From UBA6623 sp965238125 (GTDB lineage: Bacteria; Acidobacteriota; Terriglobia; Bryobacterales; UBA6623): 64,000 nt of DNA. Below the pieces are notes generated by a model, which worked only from the letters and a program-made list of their open reading frames with translations, was not told the DNA's origin and searched no databases. The DNA lies in NCBI GenBank assembly GCA_965238125.1, contig OZ250179.1:4526001-4590000 (forward strand), given 5' to 3'. The translations under genes were made by a program, and so were the position numbers. Of the stretch, positions 7,496 through 17,020 are shown one piece after another (within the stretch, counting starts at the first letter, position 1; each line of letters starts with the position of its first letter).

Positions 7496-9607
7496 TCAAT
7501 AGATCGAACGTCCCGATAATTCTATTGTCGCAAGCTCCGCCACAATCCGATACAGCGCTTCGATGTCGGACGCGTCCGCGACCTCGGCAGGCGAGTGAGC
7601 GTATCGCAGGGGCCAACTCAGCGGGACGTTCACCGCGCCGCGGGGCACGAAACGAGAGCCGTCGTTCCCTCCGGCCGTGACTCCGGATTGCACGGGAATC
7701 CGATGAGATCGGGCCAAGTTCGCAATGGAACGCACCGCCTCGATCGGGCTGATTCCGCTGTTATCCATCGCCCGTATCACGAAACCCTTCCCCAGTTCGG
7801 CAAAGCCGATGCGCCGATTCTCGATCGGCGAGTCGGAGCTGACAAAGCTGTCAATCGCGTAAACGCGCTTAGGCTGCGTTTCTTGGGCTACGGCCAAGGC
7901 GCCGACCAGCCCGGCTTCTTCCTTGACGCTGAAAACGAACCAACCAGCGCGACCGGCTTCCCGAGGTAACGAATCGAACGACGCAAGCGACCGCAGCACC
8001 CGGACGAGTACCGCGCAGCCGACCCTGTCGTCGAGCGAGCGCCCGGAGATGCGACCTCCCGCGAGTACCTGCGGACGTTTGGGCACCGTTGCCGTCGACC
8101 CGACCTTTACGCCCATCTCTTCCGCCTGTTCAGCGGACGTCGCACCGATGTCAATGGTCCCATGGCGGGTCATGATCGCCGGCAACGAACCCTTTTCTCC
8201 ATGCACGTGAACCGGGTGATGGGAGAATAACCGAGCTTCACCGCCGCCTACCGCATCGGCGGCCAGCGTGCCGTTGGAGCGGATACGCGCAACCCGAAAC
8301 CCGATCTCGTCCATGTGGGCGATAAACAGCGCCGCGGGCAGCCCCTTTCCCACCCGAACGATCAAGTTGCCCGCGTCATCGACCGACGACTTCCGTCGGG
8401 CCCACTCCGGCAGAAGGCCGCGGATGGTTTGGCGTACGTCCGCTTCGGCGCCGCTGACCCCCGGTATCTCGACCAGCGTCCGGATCAAAGCCAACTCGGG
8501 CGCCAAGGCCCGAGGCGCGACAGCCGAATCCGCTTTCCGTCTACCCGACTCGACGGACCTTATTGCAGTCGACCCCAGAAAATCCGCCAGCCACCGGCTG
8601 ATCCGCGACAATCGACCGCAGTCGACGACTTCGACCGGCGTTCCGGCGTTTTCCACCCCAACGGTAAGAAGAGCGCTTTGCTCGGGCCGAGGCCAAATGT
8701 CCCCTTCCCCAAAAGGTCCGAGTTCGAGCGAGTCGCCGCAGCTGTGGAGTAATTCGAGACCCGCCTCGCCGGCATGCGCAATCAGCCGGTCCACCCATTC
8801 CGACGACCAACCTTCGGCCGTGGCAATACTCGGGCTCTCACCGCCCCCGGGGCGAAAGTAGATGACACGGTCGGCCTCAACTCGTCGCAAGACGCGCGTC
8901 AATCCATGCTGCTGAAAATATTGCCGGCTGACGAACGCCAGCGTTACCGTACTCCGCGGCGCGAACCGCTCGAAGCTTTGCGCGAGATCGATCAATACGG
9001 CCGCGCCGGCGCGGCTTGAGATCCACGGTGCGCTCAGACGGTTCCCGCCGGCTAAAGCAACAGGATCACTTTCGAGGGCCAACGAGTCGAGGTGATCGAC
9101 ACCAGCCTGCATGGCCGCTTTGCGGGTTCGAGCGCCGATGTCGACGTATAACCCATCGATCCCGATGCGGCTCGATCCGCGGCCGGCTTTCTGGAAATGG
9201 ACGGAGGGCGCGGCGATCACACCTTGGACGAATCCGGCTTTGTGTGTCCGAATCCGGACCGGCTGCCCAACAAAGAACTCGTCAAAGTCATAGTGCGGTT
9301 TCGGATCCGCCGACCGTTGTAAGCGTAAATATCCGTCTTCGTCGATGTGGGAGACGATGTAACCGGGCCCGTCAAGACCCGCGATCAGCAATGTGTGCGG
9401 CGCCCCCGAGCCGTACTGAACAGTCAGCGACCCTACGTTATCGACCGAGGCATGCTTGCCAATGCGGGACTGAACGTAAGCAAGGGCGTCGGCTTCATGA
9501 CCCGAGACGGCGTGCAGCCTCGCCAACGCATCGAGGTCGGCGCCGCGAGCGGCCACGCCCGACAGCAGCAGCGTCAGGCCTACCGTAGTCCGGAAAAGCT
9601 TCTGCAT
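7496..9607 (-). CDS. Tandem M42-type metallopeptidase with one degenerate half
   Basis: 703 residues from the ATG at 9607, chosen because a signal peptide follows at once (LFRTTVGLTLLLSGVAARGA). Two M42 aminopeptidase folds lie in tandem. The C-terminal half keeps the binuclear-metal set: His in AHMDEIGF, Asp in SLDDRVGC, Glu pair in KEEAGLVGA, Asp in YAIDSF, His in RYAHSPAEV. The N-terminal half keeps the fold (LARLHAVSGHEADAL, DNVGSLTV) but the first His site reads AGLDGPGY and the SLDDR site reads WISSRAG, so it should not bind metals. Probably a secreted or periplasmic aminopeptidase whose N-terminal half is structural or regulatory. It starts 61 nt behind thrS on the same strand. Confidence 0.82.
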   Translation of the reverse strand: MQKLFRTTVGLTLLLSGVAARGADLDALARLHAVSGHEADALAYVQSRIGKHASVDNVGSLTVQYGSGAPHTLLIAGLDGPGYIVSHIDEDGYLRLQRSADPKPHYDFDEFFVGQPVRIRTHKAGFVQGVIAAPSVHFQKAGRGSSRIGIDGLYVDIGARTRKAAMQAGVDHLDSLALESDPVALAGGNRLSAPWISSRAGAAVLIDLAQSFERFAPRSTVTLAFVSRQYFQQHGLTRVLRRVEADRVIYFRPGGGESPSIATAEGWSSEWVDRLIAHAGEAGLELLHSCGDSLELGPFGEGDIWPRPEQSALLTVGVENAGTPVEVVDCGRLSRISRWLADFLGSTAIRSVESGRRKADSAVAPRALAPELALIRTLVEIPGVSGAEADVRQTIRGLLPEWARRKSSVDDAGNLIVRVGKGLPAALFIAHMDEIGFRVARIRSNGTLAADAVGGGEARLFSHHPVHVHGEKGSLPAIMTRHGTIDIGATSAEQAEEMGVKVGSTATVPKRPQVLAGGRISGRSLDDRVGCAVLVRVLRSLASFDSLPREAGRAGWFVFSVKEEAGLVGALAVAQETQPKRVYAIDSFVSSDSPIENRRIGFAELGKGFVIRAMDNSGISPIEAVRSIANLARSHRIPVQSGVTAGGNDGSRFVPRGAVNVPLSWPLRYAHSPAEVADASDIEALYRIVAELATIELSGRSIY

Positions 9608-9667
9608 GGAGGCAGCCGTCGACAAGAAGTCCCTCGCACGCAATCGGGCCGAGTCCGAGCCGGTTGG

Positions 9668-11611
9668 TTAGTCCTTCGTGTCCTTGGACTCGATGAGACC
9701 TCGCACTCGGGCGATGAATTCATCGATAGGGATTGCGCCTTCGTTGCCGCGCTTGCGATGCCTCACCGCCACGGTCCCGGCCTCGGCTTCGCGTTCCCCG
9801 ACGACCAACATGTAAGGAATCTTTTGCAACTGCGCTTCACGGATCTTGAAGTTTACCTTTTCGCTACGGGCGTCGAGATCGGTACGAATGCCCGCGGCAG
9901 CGAGCTTCGCATTCACTTGCTCGGCAAAGGCGTTTTGACGGTCGGTGATCGGCAGCACGATCACTTGCATCGGGGCCAGCCATAAGGGGAACGCCCCGGC
10001 GTAATGCTCGATCAAGACTCCGAAAAAGCGCTCGACCGAACCCCACAGCGCGCGGTGCACCATCACGGGACGATGCGCCTTGCCGTCTTCGGCGATGTAC
10101 TCGAGTTCGAAGCGACGCGGTAGATTGAAGTCAAACTGCACGGTCGAAAGCTGCCACGGGCGACCGATGGCGTCCACCAGCTTGATGTCGATCTTCGGGC
10201 CGTAGAAGGCCGCCTCGTCTTGCATGACCTTGGCGTCGATCTCGCGTTCCTTAAGGGCGCTGTAAAGACCCTCCTCGGCCATCTTCCATTCGTCGGCCGA
10301 ACCGGCGTATTTGCCGCTCTCGCCACCATCCCACGTCGACAGCTCAACTTCAAAGTTGTCGAATCCGAATGTCTTAAGCACGTCGAGCGCGAAGTCCACG
10401 CAACCGACGACCTCGTCCTTGACTTGGTCGGGAGTGCAGAAGATATGCCCGTCGTCTTGGGTGAAGCCGCGCACCCGCAGCAGCCCGTGCATGACGCCCG
10501 AACGCTCATAACGATAGACCGTGCCCAGCTCGCCCAACCGCACCGGCAGATCGCGGTAGCTGCGCAGGCCGTTCTTGTAAATCAAGATGTGGAAGGGGCA
10601 GTTCATCGGCCTGAGCTGGTACTCGGCATCATCCAGCTTCATCGTCGAGAACATGTCGTCGGAGTAAAAATCGGCGTGACCGGATGTGCGCCAAAGATCA
10701 TGCCGCGCCACATGCGGCGTATAGACCAACCCGTAACCGCGGGCGACGTATTGCTCGCGCAGCCAATCTTCCATCAGTCGGCGAATGACGCCGCCCTTGG
10801 GATGCCAAAAGATGAGACCGGGGCCGGCTTGTTCCTGAATGCTGAACAGGTCGAGTTGTTTGCCCAGCTTGCGATGATCGCGCTTCTTGGCCTCCTCGAG
10901 CCGGTTCAGATAGGCGGCCAGATCTTTCTTGTTGAAAAACGACGTACCGTGGATGCGTTGCAACCTTTGGTTGCGCTCGTCGCCCTTCCAATAAGCACCG
11001 GCGACCGAGAGCAGCTTGAAGGCCTTGATGCGACCCATGCTGGGGATGTGGGGGCCGCGGCAGAAATCGAGGAATTGATCGCCGGTCTTGTAGATCGAGA
11101 TCTTGTCGCCGTCGGTCTTGTCCTCGATCAGTTCGCACTTCATCCGCTCGCCGGCCTCGCGGAACTCGGCGAGGGTTTCTTCACGCGGCAGCCAGACGCG
11201 GTGGTTCTCCGGGTCGCGCTTGACGATTTCGCGCATCCGTTCCTCGATCTTTTCGAGGTCGTCGGGGGTGAACGGCTCTTCGCGTTCGAAGTCGTAGAAA
11301 AATCCCTGATCAGTAGGCGGGCCGATGCCGAGCTTGGTTTCCGGATAGAGTTCCAAAACGGCGGCGGCCAACAAGTGGGCGCTCGAGTGGCGGTAGACTT
11401 CGAGGCTCTCGGGGTCACGCTCGGTGAGAATCCTCACCGAAGCGTCGTGATCGATTGGTTGGGCCAGGTCGACGACATCGTCGTTAAGCTGGGCGGCCAA
11501 TGCCGCTCGCGCCAGCCCGGGGCTGATCGACTCGGCAACCGCGCGGGCGGTCGTTCCCTTTTCAACCGTTCGCTCGGTGCCGTCCGGCAAAGTGACCAGA
11601 ATCGATTCCAT
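9668..11611 (-). CDS. thrS: Threonyl-tRNA synthetase
   Basis: 647 residues, full length. An N-terminal TGS domain (residues 1-62) is followed by the editing domain with HSSAH (H75, H79) and CRGPHIPSMG, then the class II catalytic core including RPMNCPFH with the zinc Cys, YRYERSG, RVRGFTQDDGH and VHRALWGSVERFFG. A C-terminal anticodon-binding domain begins at LAPMQVIVLPI. It charges tRNA-Thr with threonine and removes mischarged serine. The fmdB-like gene lies 53 nt upstream and the M42 peptidase downstream on the same strand. I see no T-box leader. Confidence 0.97.
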   Translation of the reverse strand: MESILVTLPDGTERTVEKGTTARAVAESISPGLARAALAAQLNDDVVDLAQPIDHDASVRILTERDPESLEVYRHSSAHLLAAAVLELYPETKLGIGPPTDQGFFYDFEREEPFTPDDLEKIEERMREIVKRDPENHRVWLPREETLAEFREAGERMKCELIEDKTDGDKISIYKTGDQFLDFCRGPHIPSMGRIKAFKLLSVAGAYWKGDERNQRLQRIHGTSFFNKKDLAAYLNRLEEAKKRDHRKLGKQLDLFSIQEQAGPGLIFWHPKGGVIRRLMEDWLREQYVARGYGLVYTPHVARHDLWRTSGHADFYSDDMFSTMKLDDAEYQLRPMNCPFHILIYKNGLRSYRDLPVRLGELGTVYRYERSGVMHGLLRVRGFTQDDGHIFCTPDQVKDEVVGCVDFALDVLKTFGFDNFEVELSTWDGGESGKYAGSADEWKMAEEGLYSALKEREIDAKVMQDEAAFYGPKIDIKLVDAIGRPWQLSTVQFDFNLPRRFELEYIAEDGKAHRPVMVHRALWGSVERFFGVLIEHYAGAFPLWLAPMQVIVLPITDRQNAFAEQVNAKLAAAGIRTDLDARSEKVNFKIREAQLQKIPYMLVVGEREAEAGTVAVRHRKRGNEGAIPIDEFIARVRGLIESKDTKD

Positions 11612-11664
11612 CGTGGTTGCGATCTCTCTCGCAGCCGGCGCTCAAGGCGCCGTTCAAGGCGGTT

Positions 11665-11973
11665 TTAGGTCTTGGTGGGAGACGGTGCCGTCTTGGTGTC
11701 GGAGGATGAGGCCGCGGGTTTATCCGCCTTTGCGGCTTTTTCGGTTTTCTCATCGCCGCCGTCTTTCTTGGTGTCACTCGATCCGTCGCCCGACTTTTTC
11801 GCGTAGTCGGTAACGTACCAGCCTGTGCCTTTGAATCGGATCGCGGGCGGCGACAGCAATTTGCGCAATTTTCCGCCGCACCGCTCGTGCTCGGTTAGAG
11901 GCGGATCGGAGAACTTGCGGATCTCCTCGAAGCGTTCTCCGCATTGCAAACATTCGTATTCGTACAAGGGCAT
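11665..11973 (-). CDS. FmdB-family putative zinc-ribbon protein
   Basis: 102 residues. It begins MPLYEYECLQCGERFE, the classical FmdB/CxxC_CxxC start, followed by FSDPPLTEHERCGGKLRKLLSPP. The first knuckle is C8-x2-C11. At the second knuckle the usual CPxC reads HERC, so His replaces one zinc Cys. The C-terminal 45 residues are a Lys/Asp/Ser-rich disordered tail. Function is unknown in the family; a regulatory role is often proposed. It is the first gene of the series leading into thrS. Confidence 0.85.
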   Translation of the reverse strand: MPLYEYECLQCGERFEEIRKFSDPPLTEHERCGGKLRKLLSPPAIRFKGTGWYVTDYAKKSGDGSSDTKKDGGDEKTEKAAKADKPAASSSDTKTAPSPTKT

Positions 11974-12471
11974 GGGGAAATCGTCCGACGGGTAGGGTGG
12001 CCCCGACCAAAGCGGGAAACCTCAGTATATCAAGCGGAAATGTTCCGCCCCGAAAGTCGGAGGCGATCGAGGTCCCGACATGGATGGGGTAAGGCGTTGG
12101 GGGAGTTCGCTGTTGCTGATCCGCGCCCGCGGTCGTTCGCGCGTTCACGAACTCTACCGCAATCCGATACGTTCGAAGGGCGATTTTTCCGGGAGTCCGG
12201 TTCGCGCCGCCCGGAACCGTTGCTGATTCAGTGGAATTTATCGGCCGGCGCTTGGGACAGCCCCCACTCTTCTATAGGCTCTTGCGAATGTGGTCTGGCC
12301 GCGGGGGAAGGGAGAGGCCGGGCAGGTGTCGGCGAGAATGCCGGCACGGCGCGCCTGGAGGCGCGCATCACGTCGGTTTTGAGAGCCCCGCGCGGCGCCG
12401 GCGGCCGTCCATTCCGGCCGCCTGATGCTACGATAAGAGGTAGTAATCCGTGCACTCGCGGCGAGAGTTCC
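11974..12471. other. Intergenic interval between divergent fmdB-like and lacI-like genes
   Basis: No protein gene is supported. About 12170-12270 resembles the 110-bp nested repeat at 53493-53602; both contain GCTGATTCA or ACTGATTCA, CGGCCGGCGC and ACAGCCCCCA. It should also contain promoters for both flanking genes and possibly the LacI-type operator, which I could not single out. Confidence 0.45.
12170..12270. repeat. Copy of a dispersed REP-like repeat
   Basis: The stretch with TTCGCGCCGCCCGG, TGATTCAGTGGAATTTAT, CGGCCGGCGC and GGGACAGCCCCCA matches, with substitutions, the interior and right part of the element at 53493-53602. The flanking A-tract inverted repeat of that element is not conserved here. 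Boundaries are approximate. Confidence 0.55.
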
Positions 12472-13503
12472 ATGCCTGTAACGATGAAAGACATTGCCAA
12501 CGATCTCGGCGTGTCGATTGTGACGGTTTCGAAAGTGCTTCGAAACCATAGCGACATTGGCGAAGTCACCCGTAAACGCGTACTGAAACGTGTGAAGGAA
12601 GTCAACTACCAACCCAATTGGGTCGCTCGCAGCCTGGTCACGCGACGGACGCACATGGTTGGTTTGGTGGTCCCTGACCTAGGGAGCCAGTTTTTCGCCG
12701 AAATCGCCAAGGGCTTGGGTCGAAAGATTCAGGCGAAGGGGTTTCACCTGCTCACATCCTCTTCGGAAGAGGATCCCGTGCGTGAACAGCAGGAAATCGA
12801 TTGGCTGGTTTCGCGCCGCGTGGATGCGCTGGCGATTTGTTCGGTGCAGACCGACAGCTCAGCGGGGGTCTTTCAGCGGATCGAGGAACACAAGGTTCCC
12901 TACTTGCTCGTCGATCGTCCCTTCGCGGATCTCAAGGTGACCTACGTGGGCGCCGATGATGAAGCCATCGGACGGACGGCGGCGAAGCATCTGATCGATG
13001 CAGGTTGCTCGTGCATCGCCCACATCCGCGGCCCCCAGCAACTGGCCAGCGCCAGCGCTCGAGAAAGAGGCTGGCGAAAGGCGATCACGCTGCGGGAACT
13101 CCGTTTATCCGACGAGTACGTCGTGAGCGCGGGCGGCGCCTCGGAGCTTGCCGCGCAGGGCGGGTATCTCGCCGCCGGGAAACTGCTGGCCCTCCGACCT
13201 AGGCCCGACGGCATCTTCTGCTTCAACGATTCGGTCGCCATCGGCGCGATGAAGGCGATTCACGATACCGGCCTGAGCATCCCCGACGATGTCGCCGTCG
13301 TCGGATCGGGCAACCTTCGTCATTCCGATTTTCTGCCGGTCCCTCTTTCCACCATCGATCAGCATAGTCTCGAGATCGGAGAACGGGCCGGCGACGTCGT
13401 GCTCCGCATGATTCGCGCCAAACGCAATCCGCCCGCGCGCACCGTCCTCATCAAACCCGATTTTATTGCCCGCGCGTCGACTCGACCCGGGACCGGCTCG
13501 TAA
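12472..13503 (+). CDS. LacI-family transcriptional regulator
   Basis: 343 residues from ATG 12472. The N-terminal helix-turn-helix is VTMKDIANDLGVSIVTVSKV (residues 3-22) with the hinge region following (PNWVARSLVT). A periplasmic-binding-protein-like ligand domain follows (VGLVVPDLGSQFFAEI, FNDSVAIGAMKAI, VVGSGN). It should bind DNA as a dimer and sense a small molecule, probably a sugar; ligand and regulon are unknown. It is divergent from fmdB-like/thrS. The open frame extends further upstream to 11944, but that part has no family similarity. Confidence 0.9.
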   Translation: MPVTMKDIANDLGVSIVTVSKVLRNHSDIGEVTRKRVLKRVKEVNYQPNWVARSLVTRRTHMVGLVVPDLGSQFFAEIAKGLGRKIQAKGFHLLTSSSEEDPVREQQEIDWLVSRRVDALAICSVQTDSSAGVFQRIEEHKVPYLLVDRPFADLKVTYVGADDEAIGRTAAKHLIDAGCSCIAHIRGPQQLASASARERGWRKAITLRELRLSDEYVVSAGGASELAAQGGYLAAGKLLALRPRPDGIFCFNDSVAIGAMKAIHDTGLSIPDDVAVVGSGNLRHSDFLPVPLSTIDQHSLEIGERAGDVVLRMIRAKRNPPARTVLIKPDFIARASTRPGTGS

Positions 13504-13669
13504 TTCTTCCGAAATTTCGCCGGCGTACCCGACGCATAACGTGGATGCAGAGCCCTGAGCGCAAGCGACGGGCCCTTCATGCTGAACGCCCCATCGCAAA
13601 GTGCTTAGTGCAACGCACGCAACCTGACCGGGAGAAGTTCGAGAAAGTCCGACCGAGAGGACGAATCGA

Positions 13670-15385
13670 CTAGTCGTCAACCCGTTCGTCGATCAGGTGG
13701 AGAGGAACCGGGGAGAGTGCCATCGCGACCCGCGCCGACACGGTGTCGCGGATCGATCGCATCGTTTCGATCGTGCCGTACAAGATCAAGCCCCAGGTAT
13801 CTTCGTTGCCCGAAACCGTGGCCCGGCTGATGAGAGCGGACTCGCCTTCCTCGGAGAGGAATCCAACGCCGCCGCGTTCCAGCCGCGAATCTTTCCAGAA
13901 GTCCACGCCCCAGCCGTTAATCAGGGTAGTAATTTGGTTGTCACGGACGCGCACCGAAACGCGGTTGAAATCGTCCGGACGCGGCAGGTGACCGGGAACC
14001 GGGATTTCCACGCCCGCCTCATCGGCAACCCGCTCGCCGTTGAGAACCACATAGCGGAGCATGACGTAAGAAAGAGAAGCCTTGCGACGCGTCTCGACCA
14101 ATTTAAACGCATAGTAGTTTTCCAGGTCGGGTGCACGGACGACCCAACCCACCGCGTCCTTCTCAATCTTGGCGTCGAAATCGTACCGATAGTTTTCCAA
14201 ACCCAGCGTGTCTTGGCGCAGAGCCAGTCCATCGACTCGGCCCAGTCCGGCGGCGCCGAAATCGAGGGATCCGGCGCTCAGCCAAGTATCGGCCGAGGTC
14301 GCGTCGAAATCATCCACGATAAAGAAGGCCGCGCGTTCCCGAATCGGACCGGTCAGGGTGTGGACCGCTAGGGCCACCGTGTCGCGCGCCTTTTCCAAGC
14401 CTTTGCCGAGTAAAGCTCTCGAAGTATCGTTCAGAGTACCCAAGAAGACGACCATCAGCACCAGGGCCAGGGCTTGCGAGAACCGACGCCCCAGCAGGAA
14501 CTGGCGAATACCTTGCAGCAGCGATTGGGAGCCCGCACCAGCATAATCTCGCAACGTAACCGGTTCGTCACGGAACGGATCATGTTCCAGTTCCGCGCTC
14601 TCGCCGAACGCGACGCTGTCTTCGACCTTCGGTACCGCCGGATTCTCGTTGCCGATCAGGGGCCAAAGGCCGGCCGCCGAATCGGTGTTCAGGCCCTTGC
14701 CAAACTCGGTGGACGGCGCGATGGGCTGGGTGTCGCCCGTGAACTTAGGCGCTTCGATCGCCGGCGCGAACGGCAAAAAACTGTCACCCATCGCCGCGGG
14801 AGCGATAGCCGCTGAAGGACTGATCTGCAGTTGAGCGAGCAGGTCGGCCACCGGGGGATGGTCAACTGTCCCGACGCCGAACGTCTTACGCGGTTCAAGG
14901 TTGATCGTGAAAGACGCCGGCCGGTTCGACGGAATCGGGTTCAGATCCGCTTGGAAAGCGGCGATTTGCAGCGACTCATGGGCCGCGGGCGCCACCAGAG
15001 TCAATGGCGCCGGCTTGCCCGTCGACAGCGTGGCACGATTAACATCAACACTAACAGTCGCATTCCCGGCGCCAAAATTCTCCAGCTTCAGTATCTGACG
15101 AGGAGCGAGCGCGGCAGTCCGGAACAAAACGACCGGGCTACTGTGGAGCGGTTGAATGGCGTGAAAGACCCGCTCGGGAAGTGGAAGAGGACGAACTCCG
15201 TTGGCCGTCGGCTCCATCTCAAACAGGGCTTGTACTTCCTGAAAACGGAAGCGATTTCTACGCGCCCGCCGAGCGCTCGGCTTCGGGCAAGAAACGGATT
15301 TGACAATCATCATCGGAGACGACTGCTCTCCTAGGCCCCCGCCCATCGTAAGAACCGAATTCGGATGGTTTTCGCTGTGTTCCAT
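13670..15385 (-). CDS. Single-pass membrane protein with a LamG/ConA-like C-terminal domain
   Basis: 571 residues from ATG 15385; an upstream in-frame ATG at 15463 would add 26 residues. No characterised family is recognised. The N-terminal two-thirds is Pro/Ala-rich with beta-type segments. One membrane span (FSQALALVLMVVFLGTL) is followed by a region of about 200 residues (FIVDDFDATSADTWLSAGSL, ENYYAFKLVETRR, VSVRVRDNQITTLINGWGVD) that looks like a concanavalin-A/LamG-type beta-sandwich. The C-terminal domain would be exported or cytosolic depending on topology. Similar proteins of unknown function occur in Acidobacteria, to my recollection. Convergent with the lacI-like gene. Confidence 0.6.
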   Translation of the reverse strand: MEHSENHPNSVLTMGGGLGEQSSPMMIVKSVSCPKPSARRARRNRFRFQEVQALFEMEPTANGVRPLPLPERVFHAIQPLHSSPVVLFRTAALAPRQILKLENFGAGNATVSVDVNRATLSTGKPAPLTLVAPAAHESLQIAAFQADLNPIPSNRPASFTINLEPRKTFGVGTVDHPPVADLLAQLQISPSAAIAPAAMGDSFLPFAPAIEAPKFTGDTQPIAPSTEFGKGLNTDSAAGLWPLIGNENPAVPKVEDSVAFGESAELEHDPFRDEPVTLRDYAGAGSQSLLQGIRQFLLGRRFSQALALVLMVVFLGTLNDTSRALLGKGLEKARDTVALAVHTLTGPIRERAAFFIVDDFDATSADTWLSAGSLDFGAAGLGRVDGLALRQDTLGLENYRYDFDAKIEKDAVGWVVRAPDLENYYAFKLVETRRKASLSYVMLRYVVLNGERVADEAGVEIPVPGHLPRPDDFNRVSVRVRDNQITTLINGWGVDFWKDSRLERGGVGFLSEEGESALISRATVSGNEDTWGLILYGTIETMRSIRDTVSARVAMALSPVPLHLIDERVDD

Positions 15386-15741
15386 TCGATTGGCCTTGTT
15401 TCCGCCCGTCTTCTTATAAATGCTTCGGGGCCAGTGATGCTTGGGGGGCCGCCCCGACTCCATTTGACTCTTACAGGCTACTGTACCTGATGATCATAGT
15501 CGGGAAGGCAAATTGGATCAATAAGATAGACACCGTACGACCACCCGGTACAAGGGTCATGCTCTGGGGAGTACCGCCGAAGTTTAGGGGGGCTCACCGA
15601 GGCCCGCCCCGGGAGCAACACATTCGTCGGCAAGGGGCCGACAACAGCGCGGCCTGGGTGGTGCTTGCACAGGCGAACCCAATATTTAATTCATTTATAA
15701 TCAATCACTTAACACAATGTTGCGATACCCGGCAAGGATTT
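15386..15741. other. Non-coding interval
   Basis: Lies upstream of the membrane-protein gene and downstream of the VCBS gene. Nothing recognisable; the A+T-rich stretch near 15680-15725 is unremarkable. Confidence 0.35.
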
Positions 15742-16890
15742 CTACCGGGTCTGATTTTCGATCAGAAACGCGCCTCCCTTGCCTGCCATCGCGAAGTCCA
15801 GGTCGCCGTCACCGTCGAAATCCAAAACAGAAATCTGCATGCCTGTTCCGATTTTTCCTCCAAAAAAAATTACGTGACGGGCCCAAACCCATTGATTCTT
15901 CTGCAAGAAGTATTGGTACCAGTAGATTCCCAGCGGCTCTCGACCCCCCGGATCGTGCCCGTTGTGGGCGAAAAACCTCTTCCCGGTGAGCAGTTCGGGG
16001 CGCCCATCGCCGGTAAGGTCGACCAGGGCGGAGGCGTGGGCTTGTGACCAGGCGTCGTCGATCAACTGCTGGTCCCATTCGCGTTCTCCGGAAGCTGATG
16101 TGGTCTGCCGCAGCCAATGAATGCCGTAATCGTGGGCTTTGGCGGCGATGATGTCGTTGAGCCCGTCGCCATCCACGTCGTGAACGTAGAGAAAGCCGGT
16201 GCTTCCCAGGTCGAAGTCGGCGTGGCGGGTCCAGTTCTCGGCGCGCGGGTCGGAGGGAGCCTCGAGCCAGCCCTTGGGGGTGAGGATATCGGACCGCCCG
16301 TCGCCGTTGACGTCACCGGCGCCGATGCCGTGTCCCCAGCTTTGGGGGCTGACCTGGTGGCGGACCCATTTTACCGACGCGCCGCTGCCCTTGACCTCAA
16401 ACCAAGCCGTGTCCGAACCCTCGCCCGCGAATTGGGGCAGCATCTCGCGCGCCTCGCCGTCGTTGTCGAGATCGACCAAGAAGGCGAACTCGACGTTGGC
16501 GCCTCGATCAATCGAGTACTCGGTCCATTCTCCGACGCCCTTGCCGGGGTTCTTGAACCAGGCCACGCGCTTGGCATCCCAGGCCACGCTGATGACGTCG
16601 ATCGCGCCGTCGGAGTCGACATCGAGCGGCAAGTCGGTGAAATTGTCGATGTAGTTGTTGAAGAAGCCAAGCGAGCGGAAGCGGTGCTTTTCCCACTGCG
16701 GCCCCTCGAACCAGTTCTCGCCGGCGACGATGTCGACATTGCCGTCGCCGTTGAGATCGGCGAAGGCGCTGGTCTCGTTTCTGCCTAAGTCGACGGTGTG
16801 CGCCTTGAATGGAATTTCATCGGAAACCTGGCCCGCGGCCGGATTGCTCGCGATAACGGCAAGCAGAAACAGGATGGAAGTTTTCTTCAT
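15742..16890 (-). CDS. Secreted FG-GAP/VCBS repeat protein
   Basis: 382 residues with an N-terminal signal peptide (KTSILFLLAVIASNPAAG). Repeated calcium-loop motifs mark an integrin-like beta-propeller: DLNGDGNVD, DVDSDGAID, DLDNDGEA, DVNGDGRSD, DVDGDGLND, DLTGDGRPE and DFDGDGDLD, about seven blades. Such proteins are extracellular or periplasmic and often bind ligands or act in adhesion or enzyme scaffolding; no catalytic motif is visible. It is monocistronic on the minus strand. Confidence 0.85.
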   Translation of the reverse strand: MKKTSILFLLAVIASNPAAGQVSDEIPFKAHTVDLGRNETSAFADLNGDGNVDIVAGENWFEGPQWEKHRFRSLGFFNNYIDNFTDLPLDVDSDGAIDVISVAWDAKRVAWFKNPGKGVGEWTEYSIDRGANVEFAFLVDLDNDGEAREMLPQFAGEGSDTAWFEVKGSGASVKWVRHQVSPQSWGHGIGAGDVNGDGRSDILTPKGWLEAPSDPRAENWTRHADFDLGSTGFLYVHDVDGDGLNDIIAAKAHDYGIHWLRQTTSASGEREWDQQLIDDAWSQAHASALVDLTGDGRPELLTGKRFFAHNGHDPGGREPLGIYWYQYFLQKNQWVWARHVIFFGGKIGTGMQISVLDFDGDGDLDFAMAGKGGAFLIENQTR

Positions 16891-17020
16891 GGTTTAAAGC
16901 CTCGGAACCAATGCTCGCGGTCGCGGAACTGCGCTGCGGAAAGCTTCTAGGGGCCCTTGCTCGATCGTCTTGTCGAGACTTTGGCCCTCAATGAAGGCCA
17001 TCACGAGAAACGTCTGACCG

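Noticed and set aside
10220..11668. 482-codon open frame on the plus strand
   Set aside because: Antisense to thrS.
11944..12471. N-terminal extension of the LacI regulator from 11944
   Set aside because: The extension has no LacI-family similarity and overlaps the divergent fmdB-like start; ATG 12472 places the helix-turn-helix at the usual position.
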